Assembly: GCA_002368175.1 (NCBI GenBank)
Contig: AP018172.1
Location: 2,230,001 to 2,294,000, forward strand
Length of the DNA stretch: 64,000 bases
Direction of reading: 5' to 3'
Origin: Calothrix sp. NIES-2098
Lineage (GTDB): Bacteria; Cyanobacteriota; Cyanobacteriia; Cyanobacteriales; Nostocaceae
Under the pieces are notes generated by a model. The model was given only the letters and a program-made list of their open reading frames with translations, did not search any database and was not told the origin of the DNA. How positions within the stretch are numbered: the stretch's first letter is position 1; each line of letters starts with the position of its first letter. The position numbers and the translations under genes were made by a program. This document shows, piece by piece, positions 16,996 to 26,006 of the stretch.

Positions 16996-17565
16996 TTACA
17001 TAGGAAATTGCACGTTCTCATACAGCAAAGATATCGGAAAGCGGAAATCAACACTAGTTAAATGCACTTCATCTGCTGCTTCATAAGGGTGTAACTCCCA
17101 AAGTCCTCTATCATTTAATCGAAAACAATCTACACCAATTTTTTCAGCATCGATGAGGACGTATTCTTGCAAAGTCTCAATCCGACGATAACTAGTAAAT
17201 TTAGCACCCCTGTCATAAGCTTCCGTACTTGGAGACAGGACTTCAACAATTAGACAAGGATACTGGAGAAATTGAATCGCTTGTTTATCTCGTTCATCAC
17301 AACTCACTACAACATCAGGATTATGAAAAGGCCCATTTTCCGACACAGCTACTTTTGCATCCGCCATGTAAGGAAGACATGGACTTCCGCGCAAGTGACT
17401 TTTTAAAGCTGAAGCTAAGTTTAAAGCAATCGTTGTATGGGGAAGAGTACCCCCAGTCATGGCGAAAACTTCACCATCAATATATTCGTATTTAATTTCT
17501 TGGCGTGCTTCCCATTCCAGATATTCTTGAGGAGACATATACTTGCTGCCTGGACTCGCAACCAT
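16996..17565 (-). CDS. Uma2 family (DUF820) protein
   Basis: 189 residues from MVASPGSKYMSPQEYLEWE. It has the Uma2 signature: YEYIDGEVFAMTGG, the PDVVV and PCLIVEVLSPSTEAYDRGAKF core with the acidic/ExK-type residues of a PD-(D/E)XK-like fold, and YVLIDAE. The start at 17565 fits a GAGG ribosome site about 9 nt upstream better than the ATG six codons earlier. Uma2 genes are numerous in cyanobacteria and their role is unknown. With the next gene it interrupts the Dnd cluster, so it may be an insertion or a passenger. Confidence 0.9.
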   Translation of the reverse strand: MVASPGSKYMSPQEYLEWEARQEIKYEYIDGEVFAMTGGTLPHTTIALNLASALKSHLRGSPCLPYMADAKVAVSENGPFHNPDVVVSCDERDKQAIQFLQYPCLIVEVLSPSTEAYDRGAKFTSYRRIETLQEYVLIDAEKIGVDCFRLNDRGLWELHPYEAADEVHLTSVDFRFPISLLYENVQFPM

Positions 17566-17637
17566 AAACTTATTCCCTCTCAAAAGCCACCTTGTTCAAC
17601 TTTAACTAAAAAACCTCTGCGCCTCCGCGTGAGACAT

Positions 17638-19527
17638 TCACCCCTCCGTCCTCACCGTTACCACCTGCGGCGGCGTAGAATCTGGAGGATACAAAAAATC
17701 TACCCGTACTTGTCGCTTCTCTCCCGCTAACATTTTCAACGTCGCCAAAGCTTCCCCCATTTGTCCCCGACGTTGTACCAAATGCACATAGCGGATTTTT
17801 TCTCCACCATTATCATCGGTGTAACGCACCCTTACCGTACCGCGAAAAAATATCTGTTCCACCCGTGGCTTTAAAAACAGCAGCCTATCCGTTCCCCCTT
17901 CATCTTTTAATGGTGTATGCATTGATACTGCGACTATTCGAGTTTCATCACTAGGATTGTGTAACGGCAAAGTCAGATTGTACTCTACACCGTAGTTACT
18001 GTGAGCGAAATACGCCGTGTCAGGATAGCGTTTCAACATCGGCGCACTCTGAATTTGTCCGGTGCTGAGGGTAATTAAATGCACAGTACCTAAAGGATAA
18101 GCAAACGCTTTTCCTGGCTGGGGTATCGTTAACTCTGATACATTAGGATTATCCGTCAGATTTGCTTGCCATTGCGTACCTTGGGAGACACCAGCGACGC
18201 GGCTAAATACTGTCGGTTCTCTGGGAGGGTCGAGAGGCGTGGGGATGGGGTCGCGTTTTCCTGCTAAACTGCCTGTATCTAAAAGCTTTTGCCATTCAGC
18301 TAACGTGGGAGGCGTAACGCTATTTTTGGCTAAGTTTGCCAGATAAACTGGGCGATCGCTCGCTAATCGCATCATCGTTGTGCGACCATTAGAAGAGGGA
18401 GCCTGTACTGGAATGGGTAAATTAGCTAATATTTGGGTTTTTCCGGGTTCAATAACCAACTTCTCTGGAAATTTCTCTTGCCTAATTCCCCGCAGTACAT
18501 CATTCATTGTTCTGCTACCAGGCCCAGCGTAAACTGTGCTTTGGGGATTGTCTACCATATCAGGTAAAGCAATAAACGGTGCTTCAACAGATAGGTAACT
18601 TGCTGCGTGCAATACTTGTAGTGTAACTGTTTCATTCCCTGGATTGTGGACAATGATTCCTTGGTAAACAGTGCGGCTTTGGGCTGATGTTTCCGCCCTG
18701 ACGATATGATGGGCAAATAAATCAAATCTCCCTTGGAAGGGATAATTGAGGTGTGCTTCCGGGACTTGTTTGTTATCAGGGGGGAAGGTAGACAGTAAAA
18801 TTCCTTCAGTAGTTACCAACTCCGGACTATTGCTGTTAAAGGTGGGGATAGTATCGAGTTTGCCGGGTAAAAGGCGCACTTCTTGCGGTTGGACTTCTAC
18901 GCCAGCAATATATTGTGGGGGTACTGTGTAGATATTTAGCGCCCGACACATCAAGGCTGCAACTTCGCCTCTAGTGGCGCTTTGCTGGGGTTTTAGCTGT
19001 TTGACTTGGGGATAGTTGACGACAATACTGTTAATTGTGGCAGATGCGATCGCACTTTGGGCATAGCTAGGAATTTGTGCCGCATCATTAAAATACTGTT
19101 GTAATGTCTGCGTTGGGTTAGATAAAGGACTATAATTTTTCGCCCCAGCCACAACACCGATTATTTGGGCGCGGGGAATTGGCTGATTAGGTTGAAAAAC
19201 CCCTCCTGGATAACCGGAGAAAAAGCCTTTTTGATAAGCAGTAGCAATTGCTTTGTTTGCCCAATAATTAGTCGGTACATCTTTAAATGTAGCTGCACTG
19301 CGCTTGATAGGTGCATCAGGGAAAGCATTCAACATTAATACTGCGGCTTCCGCCCGTGTTACCGTTGCTTCTGGGCGAAAACTACCATCGGGATAGCCTG
19401 TAATTAATTTCCGTTCTCCTAATTGTTGAACGCAATCTTTCGCCCAATATTTTTGGGTATCAGAAAAGGTGAGGGTGATAGGATTTGATAGGGTAAAAAC
19501 TGAGGCAAGTATTAGTTGTAGGCGCAT
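17638..19527 (-). CDS. SLH-domain and DUF3370 surface protein
   Basis: 629 residues with a signal-peptide-like N-terminus, then three S-layer-homology repeats (about 23-200) recognisable by ITGYPDGSFRPEATVTRAEA, FSGYPGGVFQPNQPIPRAQ and QSATRGEVAALM. The remainder is the cyanobacterial DUF3370 domain (about 205-629), rich in beta strands. SLH repeats bind cell-wall polymer or outer-membrane-associated glycan, so it is probably a periplasmic or envelope protein. It sits between two parts of the Dnd island and has no evident connection to phosphorothioation. Confidence 0.9.
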   Translation of the reverse strand: MRLQLILASVFTLSNPITLTFSDTQKYWAKDCVQQLGERKLITGYPDGSFRPEATVTRAEAAVLMLNAFPDAPIKRSAATFKDVPTNYWANKAIATAYQKGFFSGYPGGVFQPNQPIPRAQIIGVVAGAKNYSPLSNPTQTLQQYFNDAAQIPSYAQSAIASATINSIVVNYPQVKQLKPQQSATRGEVAALMCRALNIYTVPPQYIAGVEVQPQEVRLLPGKLDTIPTFNSNSPELVTTEGILLSTFPPDNKQVPEAHLNYPFQGRFDLFAHHIVRAETSAQSRTVYQGIIVHNPGNETVTLQVLHAASYLSVEAPFIALPDMVDNPQSTVYAGPGSRTMNDVLRGIRQEKFPEKLVIEPGKTQILANLPIPVQAPSSNGRTTMMRLASDRPVYLANLAKNSVTPPTLAEWQKLLDTGSLAGKRDPIPTPLDPPREPTVFSRVAGVSQGTQWQANLTDNPNVSELTIPQPGKAFAYPLGTVHLITLSTGQIQSAPMLKRYPDTAYFAHSNYGVEYNLTLPLHNPSDETRIVAVSMHTPLKDEGGTDRLLFLKPRVEQIFFRGTVRVRYTDDNGGEKIRYVHLVQRRGQMGEALATLKMLAGEKRQVRVDFLYPPDSTPPQVVTVRTEG

Positions 19528-19581
19528 TAATAGAGATTAGTAAAAACTAAGGCTATTAAAGCATTTTATGAGAAATTTTCA

Positions 19582-21654
19582 TCACCAATCTCGTTTCACT
19601 TCGACAACCTCTGTATACTCAAACTCATTGGGACTTTGCCTTACCAAAGGATATCTTTCCCCACCCAATTCAATATAATCTTGTTCGCAATCTGGCTTGG
19701 AAGAAAAGTAAGTTAATACATATTCTCTACCAATTCTATCTGCCATTTCTTCTTCAACTTCACCCCGCCATTGTGTTTTAGTCACCAATACAATTAACTG
19801 ATTCGCTAATTTGGGAATTGTTTGAGCAATATGTCTTCTAGAAATTTCATCTAAACTGCCAAAAGGCGAATCCATCACAATGGGGAAGGTGCTGCTTTCT
19901 GGTAACATTAGCATTTTTCGTTTTTCACTCCACTCCCTGACTCTGTCAATAATACTGGCGATAAAAGATAAACTAAGAATCTGATTCTCTCCAGTAGACG
20001 CTGCAACTGGTGCTTCTACTCCGGATGTATTTTCTACTAATGTCAATTCATATTTATCGCTAATTTTGGGAATATAAGGAGTAAAAGATATTTCTGCAAA
20101 TATCTCCTGTACTCGCTTCTCAAGTTGCAGGCGAAATTGCTTTTCTTGACGGTTTCTTACTTCTGTTAACCTTTCAATTGCATCTTGAGTAGCGTTAATT
20201 CTTCGCTGTGCTAATGCTTGGCGTTCTTCATTTAGTTTTTGCTTGGCGATTTGTTTACCTAAGGCTTCGATTTCTGTTGTAAAGTGAGCAATTTGCTGTT
20301 GGTTAGCGCCTTGTTCTCTATTTAATTCGTCAATTTTATTTTCGATTCCGTCTAAGCGTTTCTGTAAGCTGCTAATCTCTTCGTTAGCGTCTTTACGCAA
20401 TCGATCTTGAATGTTATCTAATTCACTTTCAATTTGTGAAATATTTTGCCTTAATTGATTAATTCTTGCTTGTTCTCGATCGACTTCTTGCCAAAATGCT
20501 ATAGCTTGCTTATCAATTTCATCAACTTGGGCGCTCATGCGAATTGCTGTTTCTTCTACAGCCGAGGAACCTGCTTTATCTAACCAGATTTTTACCTGTT
20601 CGTGGGAATTACTACCTTGATTTAAATCTGTACCGCAAATACAACGTTGAGAATTGAGTAACTCGTTGACAAACTCCCGCGAAATTCCCGTAGTTAATTC
20701 ACCACGCTGCTTTAAATCATGCATGATTTCCCGAAATTGGGCTGTAGTTTCACAAAGGAGAACTGTATAACCTCGTGCGGAAATAATTTTCTTTAGGGCT
20801 TCGCGAGTTTTCTTATATTCTTCTTTATAGGCTTGGTTTTGTACTTCTAAATTTTGACAGCGTTCCTGTAATTCTTTCGCCGCACTCAGTTCTCTTAAGC
20901 GGTTACTTGTCTCTTTTTTGAAGGTTTGTTGATATTCTAATTCTTGTTTAATTTCGGTTTGGCGTTGATTAATCGTCTCAATCTCTCGTTCTATCTTTTC
21001 TTGCTGTCGCAAAAGCTGCTTAATTTCGGAATCACCAATGGCTTTTAAGTCATTCTCTAGATTTTTTTTCGCATCACCCAAATGCTTAATTGAACGGTTA
21101 ATTACCTCCACCCCCAAGAATATCTTTGTAGCTTCAGCAATTTCTGCTTTTTTATCAGAACGGACGATTTCTTCAATGCGTTCGCCGTCAAAGAAAAAAT
21201 ATTGATGCAAACTTGCAGGTAAAATTTGATTGATAATATCTTCTGGTTGCTGGGGTGGGAAATACCATTTACCGTCATCGCCACCCACCCACATGGTTAA
21301 TTGAGTTTTACCAGCTTCAAAATCACTTTCGTTTTTGTAAACTCGACTGGCGCGTTTTACGCGATAGCGTTTACCTTCATGTTCCCAGCCAATTTCTACC
21401 CAACATTCTACAGCTTGTTTGTGTTTCGCTTCGGCGATCGCTCTTTTATTAACTAGCTGTTCTACCGATGCAAATGCTGCACTAAACTTCTCATATAGTA
21501 CCCAGGTAAAGGCATTCAGTAAACTGGTTTTTCCAGAGCCATTATTACCATGAATAATCGTTGTGTTGAGAACATCTCCCCCAGAAATTACTATTTCTGG
21601 TGTCGTACCATAAAAGGAGCGGAAATTACACAGCTTAATTGAAGTCAGCTTCAT
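19582..21654 (-). CDS. dndD: DNA phosphorothioation ATPase DndD
   Basis: 690 residues of the SMC/Rad50-like ATPase family. Walker A GNNGSGKTS is at 36-44, the long middle region (about 190-530) is coiled coil interrupted by a zinc-hook-like C338-I-C340-G, and the C-terminal half has the ABC-type signature STGENQILSLS and Walker B/D-loop MDSPFGSLDE near 595-605. DndD is thought to supply ATPase and DNA-structure activity for the modification complex. Its ATG overlaps the stop of a 57-codon upstream gene (ATGA at 21651-21654), so translation is coupled. Confidence 0.93.
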   Translation of the reverse strand: MKLTSIKLCNFRSFYGTTPEIVISGGDVLNTTIIHGNNGSGKTSLLNAFTWVLYEKFSAAFASVEQLVNKRAIAEAKHKQAVECWVEIGWEHEGKRYRVKRASRVYKNESDFEAGKTQLTMWVGGDDGKWYFPPQQPEDIINQILPASLHQYFFFDGERIEEIVRSDKKAEIAEATKIFLGVEVINRSIKHLGDAKKNLENDLKAIGDSEIKQLLRQQEKIEREIETINQRQTEIKQELEYQQTFKKETSNRLRELSAAKELQERCQNLEVQNQAYKEEYKKTREALKKIISARGYTVLLCETTAQFREIMHDLKQRGELTTGISREFVNELLNSQRCICGTDLNQGSNSHEQVKIWLDKAGSSAVEETAIRMSAQVDEIDKQAIAFWQEVDREQARINQLRQNISQIESELDNIQDRLRKDANEEISSLQKRLDGIENKIDELNREQGANQQQIAHFTTEIEALGKQIAKQKLNEERQALAQRRINATQDAIERLTEVRNRQEKQFRLQLEKRVQEIFAEISFTPYIPKISDKYELTLVENTSGVEAPVAASTGENQILSLSFIASIIDRVREWSEKRKMLMLPESSTFPIVMDSPFGSLDEISRRHIAQTIPKLANQLIVLVTKTQWRGEVEEEMADRIGREYVLTYFSSKPDCEQDYIELGGERYPLVRQSPNEFEYTEVVEVKRDW

Positions 21655-21824
21655 CGCACCTCTTCTTTGATAATCAGCAGAATTTCATCGTTAATGTGAG
21701 TGTTGATTCGCTTATCTAGTCTGCCTTTTTCCAGCTTCCATACTCGTTCAATAATTTGCCGCACTTCCGGCGGGGCGCTAGTAATTGGCTCCTGCACATC
21801 ATCGATATTTTGCTCTGGTGACAT
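21651..21824 (-). CDS. 57-residue protein coupled to dndD
   Basis: A short gene starting ATG at 21824 (MSPEQNIDDVQ...) and stopping in an ATGA overlap with dndD. It encodes an acidic N-terminus followed by a charged helical region (VRQIIERVWKLEKGRLDKR, ending LLIIKEEVR). The overlap, the protein-like composition and the position at the head of dndD support it as a real gene. I do not recognise the family; it is not DndE-like. It might be a small subunit or regulator of DndD. Confidence 0.65.
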   Translation of the reverse strand: MSPEQNIDDVQEPITSAPPEVRQIIERVWKLEKGRLDKRINTHINDEILLIIKEEVR

Positions 21825-22129
21825 TGCGGATTGTAGATACTTTTTTCTTTATTTTACCTGTATCTCTGAGTGCGATCGCATCCGTTAAGTCACGGTTTGT
21901 CTTATCTTTAATTATTCAATTTTTTTGGCAAGAAAGGCTTTATTTTAGGGTTATATAATGGTATACTGCAAGTATCTAAATATAATGGAATATTTGTATT
22001 TTTTTTAATTCATTTAACATCCCATTATTAAGAATACAATTTTATTGTCCCACACCTCTGTCTCCATTCTTCACTATCACAACAGTTTTTACAAAAAGCA
22101 ATAAAAAACCACAGATCGACACCGAGAAT
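21825..22129. other. Non-coding AT-rich gap upstream of the dndD pair
   Basis: About 305 bp with strong A/T runs and one HIP1 site, and no protein-like frame on either strand. It probably contains the promoter of the 57-residue gene and dndD and the 3' end of the helicase transcript. No clear operator or terminator seen. Confidence 0.5.
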
Positions 22130-23611
22130 TCAAATATCTAACAACCCATAACGCTTTTGTAAAGCAAGTAATTTCATTCTTGCTTCGCCAGCGTTGTCAG
22201 CTAAATCAGCAAACTCCACAAAGCGTCGTAATTCTTTTTTTAATAAATTGCGTTCTACTTCTATAGTTTCCCTTTCTAAATCTGGCGGTAAAACTATCAT
22301 GTCAAAAATCGTTGCGCGTTCTTTTCCAGGATGAGGACGCAAAACTCGTCCTCGTCGTTGGATAAACTGACGGGGATTTCCAGAACTTGATAAAATCACC
22401 GCAGTTTGAATTGCTGGGATATCCACACCTTCATCTAAACAGCGAATTGCTACCAAACCTTGCAACTCCCCGCTTTCAAATTGACGGCGTAAAACCTCTC
22501 TTTCTTGTAAAGAAGTTTGAGCAGTGTAGGTACTGACTTTGTACCCCAGTTCGACACCGAGAATTTTGGCTACAGCTTTGAGTTGACGCAGAGATGAACG
22601 TTGTCCAACTTCTTGGGAACCATCACTGCAATAGAATAGGGTGTGAGTGGTATCTTTGCGAGTCGCCATTAATTCCCGCAAAGCCTTTAATTTGTTTTCC
22701 GCCGCACCAATTAACCTGGCGCGTTGCATCAATAACGGCTTTAAATCTTCGTTATCTTCAAAGTCTCCGACTGCGCCATTTTCTCTTTCTCGATATAACA
22801 GCGATCGCCCAATTCTGCGAGTTAATTTTAAATAAGCAATACTTTCGGCTTCTGTTAATTCCACCAAAACCGGATAGTAGAGATAATGTACCAAAGCACC
22901 TTGGGCGATCGCATCCCTCAAAGTAAATTCTGGCTGGAGAACAGGGCCAAAATAATCAAACAAAGATTGGGTGCCATAATCATCAAAGTACCTTTCCGGC
23001 GTGGCAGACAAAGCCAATCGCAAGCCAACCCTGCGTGGTAAACTTTCCTCTAACTTTGGTGCGCCTAAGTTATGGGCTTCATCGCCAATAATCAAAGTTC
23101 TATCGGGTAAATATTTCAGTTGTGACTGAAAGCCATCGCCAATTAATGTGGAGTTGGTAGTAATTACCGTGACAAATCTTTGCGAACCAGAACGCAGATT
23201 ATAAATTTGCGTAGAAAGCTGACTTTGCCAATTGCGGACATTCTCAAAAGCTAAAATTGGCTGTAAGTTAAACTTTTCGCATTCTCGCGCCCATTGGGTG
23301 ACAAGATGACGATAGGGACACACCACCACCAACACTTGTAAGTTAATCTGCTGGTATAATTCACAAGCGATCGCCAATGCTGTGATAGTTTTACCACTAC
23401 CAGTTGCCATTTTTAGCGTACCTCTGCCGTTGTTAGCAAACCAGCTAGTAATAGCTTGTCGCTGATATTGCCGCAATTGCAGAGATTGTGGCATTCTTGG
23501 ACATCCTGGTAATGGTTGTTGAGCTTGATAATTTCCCGAATTTTCCCTTAACAATGGTAATCGTAAGCGGAAAGCGGGCAATTCCTGCACTCGATTTAGC
23601 GTCAGGTACAT
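22130..23611 (-). CDS. DEAH-box helicase, Dnd-associated restriction type
   Basis: 493 residues with superfamily 2 helicase motifs: Walker A ATGSGKT (69-75), DEAH at 177-180, SATPER near 200 and motif VI QFIQRRGRVLRP (about 420-432). The length, the N-terminal MYLTLNRVQELPAFR block and the neighbourhood fit the helicase family catalogued as a DNA phosphorothioation system restriction enzyme. It has no obvious nuclease domain, so it may unwind or translocate DNA for the HNH nuclease. It lies upstream of dndD on the same strand across a 305-bp gap. Confidence 0.8.
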   Translation of the reverse strand: MYLTLNRVQELPAFRLRLPLLRENSGNYQAQQPLPGCPRMPQSLQLRQYQRQAITSWFANNGRGTLKMATGSGKTITALAIACELYQQINLQVLVVVCPYRHLVTQWARECEKFNLQPILAFENVRNWQSQLSTQIYNLRSGSQRFVTVITTNSTLIGDGFQSQLKYLPDRTLIIGDEAHNLGAPKLEESLPRRVGLRLALSATPERYFDDYGTQSLFDYFGPVLQPEFTLRDAIAQGALVHYLYYPVLVELTEAESIAYLKLTRRIGRSLLYRERENGAVGDFEDNEDLKPLLMQRARLIGAAENKLKALRELMATRKDTTHTLFYCSDGSQEVGQRSSLRQLKAVAKILGVELGYKVSTYTAQTSLQEREVLRRQFESGELQGLVAIRCLDEGVDIPAIQTAVILSSSGNPRQFIQRRGRVLRPHPGKERATIFDMIVLPPDLERETIEVERNLLKKELRRFVEFADLADNAGEARMKLLALQKRYGLLDI

Positions 23612-23645
23612 AAAATGTCAATTAATGAAGGTGGTGATGAACCCT

Positions 23646-23680
23646 AGTCAAAAGTCCAAAGTCAAGAGTCAAGGGTCAAA
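23646..23680. repeat. Heptamer tandem repeat (STRR type)
   Basis: Five 7-bp units follow the pattern RGTCMAR (AGTCAAA, AGTCCAA, AGTCAAG, AGTCAAG, GGTCAAA). Short tandemly repeated heptamers of this kind are typical of heterocyst-forming cyanobacteria and lie between genes, here between the helicase and lexA. Confidence 0.8.
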
Positions 23681-23699
23681 TATTTCTTCTCCCTTGTCT

Positions 23700-24305
23700 C
23701 TAGTTATAGTCACGCCAAACAGCGACTAAAGAACCTTGCACTTGCACGTGTATAGCCGGAACTTCAATAGGTTGATACTTTGCATTTGCAGGTTTGAGGG
23801 TAACGCGATCGCCACTGCGATAAAAGCGCTTTAATGTAGTACCATGTCCATCAACTCTGGCGGCGACGATAGTGCCATTTTTGAGATGATTTGGTTCTGG
23901 TACTGGACGCAAAAATACTAAATCGCCATCAGCAATTAAATCTTCAATCATACTGTCGCCAGCTACCCGCAAAGCATAACTTTGGGGAGGTAAGGAAAAA
24001 TTAGTAATATCTAAATGTTCGACAGCATCTGTAAAAGGTTCAATTAAACCGCCAGCAGCAATAGTACCTAAAATTGGTACACCTGTCGCTACAGGACGCA
24101 AAATTCTGATTGTGCGCGCTTTTCCTTCAGTCCATTCAATATATCCTTTAGTGCGTAAATGTTCTAAACGACTTTGAATTGGTGCTGGTGACTTTAAGTT
24201 CATCGCCTGCATCATTTGCCTAATTGAAGGCGAATGCTGATGCGTTCGGATATATTCCGCCAGCCATTCATATAGTTCTTGTTGAGCTTCGGTTAAACGT
24301 TCCAT
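23700..24305 (-). CDS. lexA: LexA repressor
   Basis: 201 residues. The N-terminal winged helix (about 1-68) includes SPSIRQMMQAMNLKSPAPIQSRLEHLRTKG. The C-terminal S24 autoprotease domain has the cleavage bond A84-G85 (AAGGL), catalytic serine S118 (GDSM) and lysine K159 (TLKR), so all parts needed for self-cleavage are present. In several cyanobacteria LexA also controls carbon or stress genes beyond DNA repair. A cyanobacterial LexA box lies 33 bp upstream of the start codon, indicating autoregulation. Confidence 0.97.
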   Translation of the reverse strand: MERLTEAQQELYEWLAEYIRTHQHSPSIRQMMQAMNLKSPAPIQSRLEHLRTKGYIEWTEGKARTIRILRPVATGVPILGTIAAGGLIEPFTDAVEHLDITNFSLPPQSYALRVAGDSMIEDLIADGDLVFLRPVPEPNHLKNGTIVAARVDGHGTTLKRFYRSGDRVTLKPANAKYQPIEVPAIHVQVQGSLVAVWRDYN

Positions 24306-24337
24306 AATTTTGTCGGGAAGTAATTACAAATGTCCCT

Positions 24338-24351
24338 AGAACATTAGTACT
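24338..24351 (-). promoter_or_regulatory. LexA box upstream of lexA
   Basis: Read on the minus strand the site is AGTACTAATGTTCT, an exact fit to the cyanobacterial LexA consensus RGTAC-N3-DGTWCB. It lies just upstream of lexA, where the repressor would block its own promoter. Confidence 0.85.
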
Positions 24352-24533
24352 ACATAAAATCCCATATAAGCAAGGTAAAAGTAAAAATATATAGCTGCTA
24401 TTTTGAAGATTAAATCTATATTTATCTATATTTATCTCTGAGGGACTAATTTTTTTGATGTATTTCATCCAATATTAAAGCGCTAAAAAAGGCAAAAGCA
24501 AGATACCTATCTATTCTTTTGCCTTTTCACTTG

Positions 24534-25454
24534 CTATTCTGCCCCTAAGATACTGGCAAGCAAAGCTTTTTGTGCGTGCATTCGATTTTCGGCTTGATCC
24601 CAAACTCGCGATTGATTGCCTTCAATTACTGCTTCGGTAATTTCTTCACCGCGATGGGCTGGTAAGCAATGTAAAACAATTGCTTCTCGGTCAGCAAGGC
24701 TTAATAACTGTTCGGAAATTTGGTAAGGTTGGAAAATCGGGAAGCGATCGTCTGCTTCTGCTTCTTGTCCCATACTTGCCCAGACATCAGTGTAAAGAAC
24801 AGCCGCACCCTTAGCGGCAATTTCTGGGTCGTGGGTGAGGAGAACTTCAGTTTGATTATTCGCGATCGCTCTTGCTTGTTCGACTATTTTAGAATCGGGT
24901 TCATAGCCTGGAGGCGTAGCGATTCTCACATTCATTCCCGCCAAAGCACAGCCTAGCATTAAGGAATTAGCAACATTATTCCCATCACCCACGTAGGTCA
25001 AAGTTAACCCACTCAGGCTACCAAAGCATTCTTGAATCGTCATTAAATCGGCTAATACCTGACAAGGATGTTCTGCATCAGTCAGCGCATTAATTACAGG
25101 AATCTTGGCATAACTAGCAAAAGTTTCTAACTCTTCCTGCGCAAAAGTCCGAATTGCCAAAACATCCAAATATCGATCCAATACCCGTGCGGTATCTTGC
25201 ACAGGTTCCCCACGACTCACTTGGGTGACATTGGGATTGAGATCGATTACCTGTCCACCCAATTGGTACATCGCCACAGTAAAACTTACTCGCGTGCGAG
25301 TTGAAGCTTTGGAGAACAACAATCCCAATACTTTGTTACTTCGCAATTTTAGCTGTTGTGATTTGAGTTGAGACGCTAATTGCAGAAGTTCTTGAAGTTC
25401 TGTAGAACTGAGGTCTGCCAGACTTAATAAATCTCGTCCGTTCAACGCTACCAT
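24534..25454 (-). CDS. argF: Ornithine carbamoyltransferase
   Basis: 306 residues, the normal length. It joins carbamoyl phosphate and ornithine to make citrulline in arginine synthesis. The carbamoyl-phosphate loop STRTR is at 51-55, the ornithine-side HCLP motif at 262-265, and DAEHPCQVLADL is present in the middle. Its product pathway supplies arginine, a building block of the cyanophycin handled by cphA2 and cphB further along the window. Monocistronic by spacing. Confidence 0.97.
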   Translation of the reverse strand: MVALNGRDLLSLADLSSTELQELLQLASQLKSQQLKLRSNKVLGLLFSKASTRTRVSFTVAMYQLGGQVIDLNPNVTQVSRGEPVQDTARVLDRYLDVLAIRTFAQEELETFASYAKIPVINALTDAEHPCQVLADLMTIQECFGSLSGLTLTYVGDGNNVANSLMLGCALAGMNVRIATPPGYEPDSKIVEQARAIANNQTEVLLTHDPEIAAKGAAVLYTDVWASMGQEAEADDRFPIFQPYQISEQLLSLADREAIVLHCLPAHRGEEITEAVIEGNQSRVWDQAENRMHAQKALLASILGAE

Positions 25455-25799
25455 GCTTTGTGAATCTGTAAAGAACCAGTGATGTTTTTCTATGCCTTGA
25501 GCCAGCCCTGTGAAAAATTATCGCTTTAAAACTTTACCAGATATTTTCGCGTCCAAGGCAGGATTTTAAGTTAGCTTTTACGTGAAATCTTGATAAATCA
25601 AGATTGTCAATCTTCAAATTTGCAGCTTTTTTTTGGCATTCATGACATTTCAGCTTATTTCTGGGACTTTGTGCGATCGCTATACTCAGAGATATCATCC
25701 CTCAACAACCAAAAATTTCTTGGCTCTTCCTGCTAGACAAATCGCTTATCTATGCTATAATCAAAAATCGGTGAGTGCTTAAACAGCCTCAATCAACTT
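25455..25799. other. Gap upstream of argF and tRNA-Thr
   Basis: About 345 bp without a gene. It should hold the argF promoter (minus strand) and the tRNA promoter (plus strand). The notable element is an inverted repeat at 25586-25605; one HIP1 site is also present. Confidence 0.5.
25586..25605. repeat. Inverted repeat AATCTTGAT-aa-ATCAAGATT
   Basis: Two perfect 9-bp arms separated by 2 bp. The half-site ATCTTGAT is the same as that of the MarR operators at 6814 and 6857, but here the symmetric spacing is 2 bp longer. It could be a related operator upstream of argF, or coincidence. Confidence 0.4.
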
Positions 25800-25871
25800 G
25801 CCAGCATAGCACAGTGGTAGTGCATCCGACTTGTAATCGGAAGGTCGTCGGTTCAAATCCGACTGCTGGCT
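25800..25871 (+). tRNA. trnT: tRNA-Thr (anticodon UGU)
   Basis: A cloverleaf folds cleanly: acceptor arms GCCAGCA (25800-25806) and TGCTGGC (25864-25870), anticodon stem TCCGA/TCGGA with loop CTTGTAA giving anticodon TGT, and a T-arm containing GGTTCAAATCC. The 3' CCA is not encoded. Confidence 0.96.
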
Positions 25872-26006
25872 TTAAACCCAGAACTACATGATATACAAGC
25901 GCATTTTTTGCGAGTAATCCTTAAAGTATAAGTAGCGGCTAAGTCAAATCTATTAGCAGCAGATAGGTTTGATGCAATGCCAGATTTTAGTGGAGCGCAA
26001 TTTATT

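Noticed and set aside
24268..24468. Minus-strand frame over the lexA promoter
   Set aside because: It covers the LexA box and the lexA start in another frame; no family or ribosome site.
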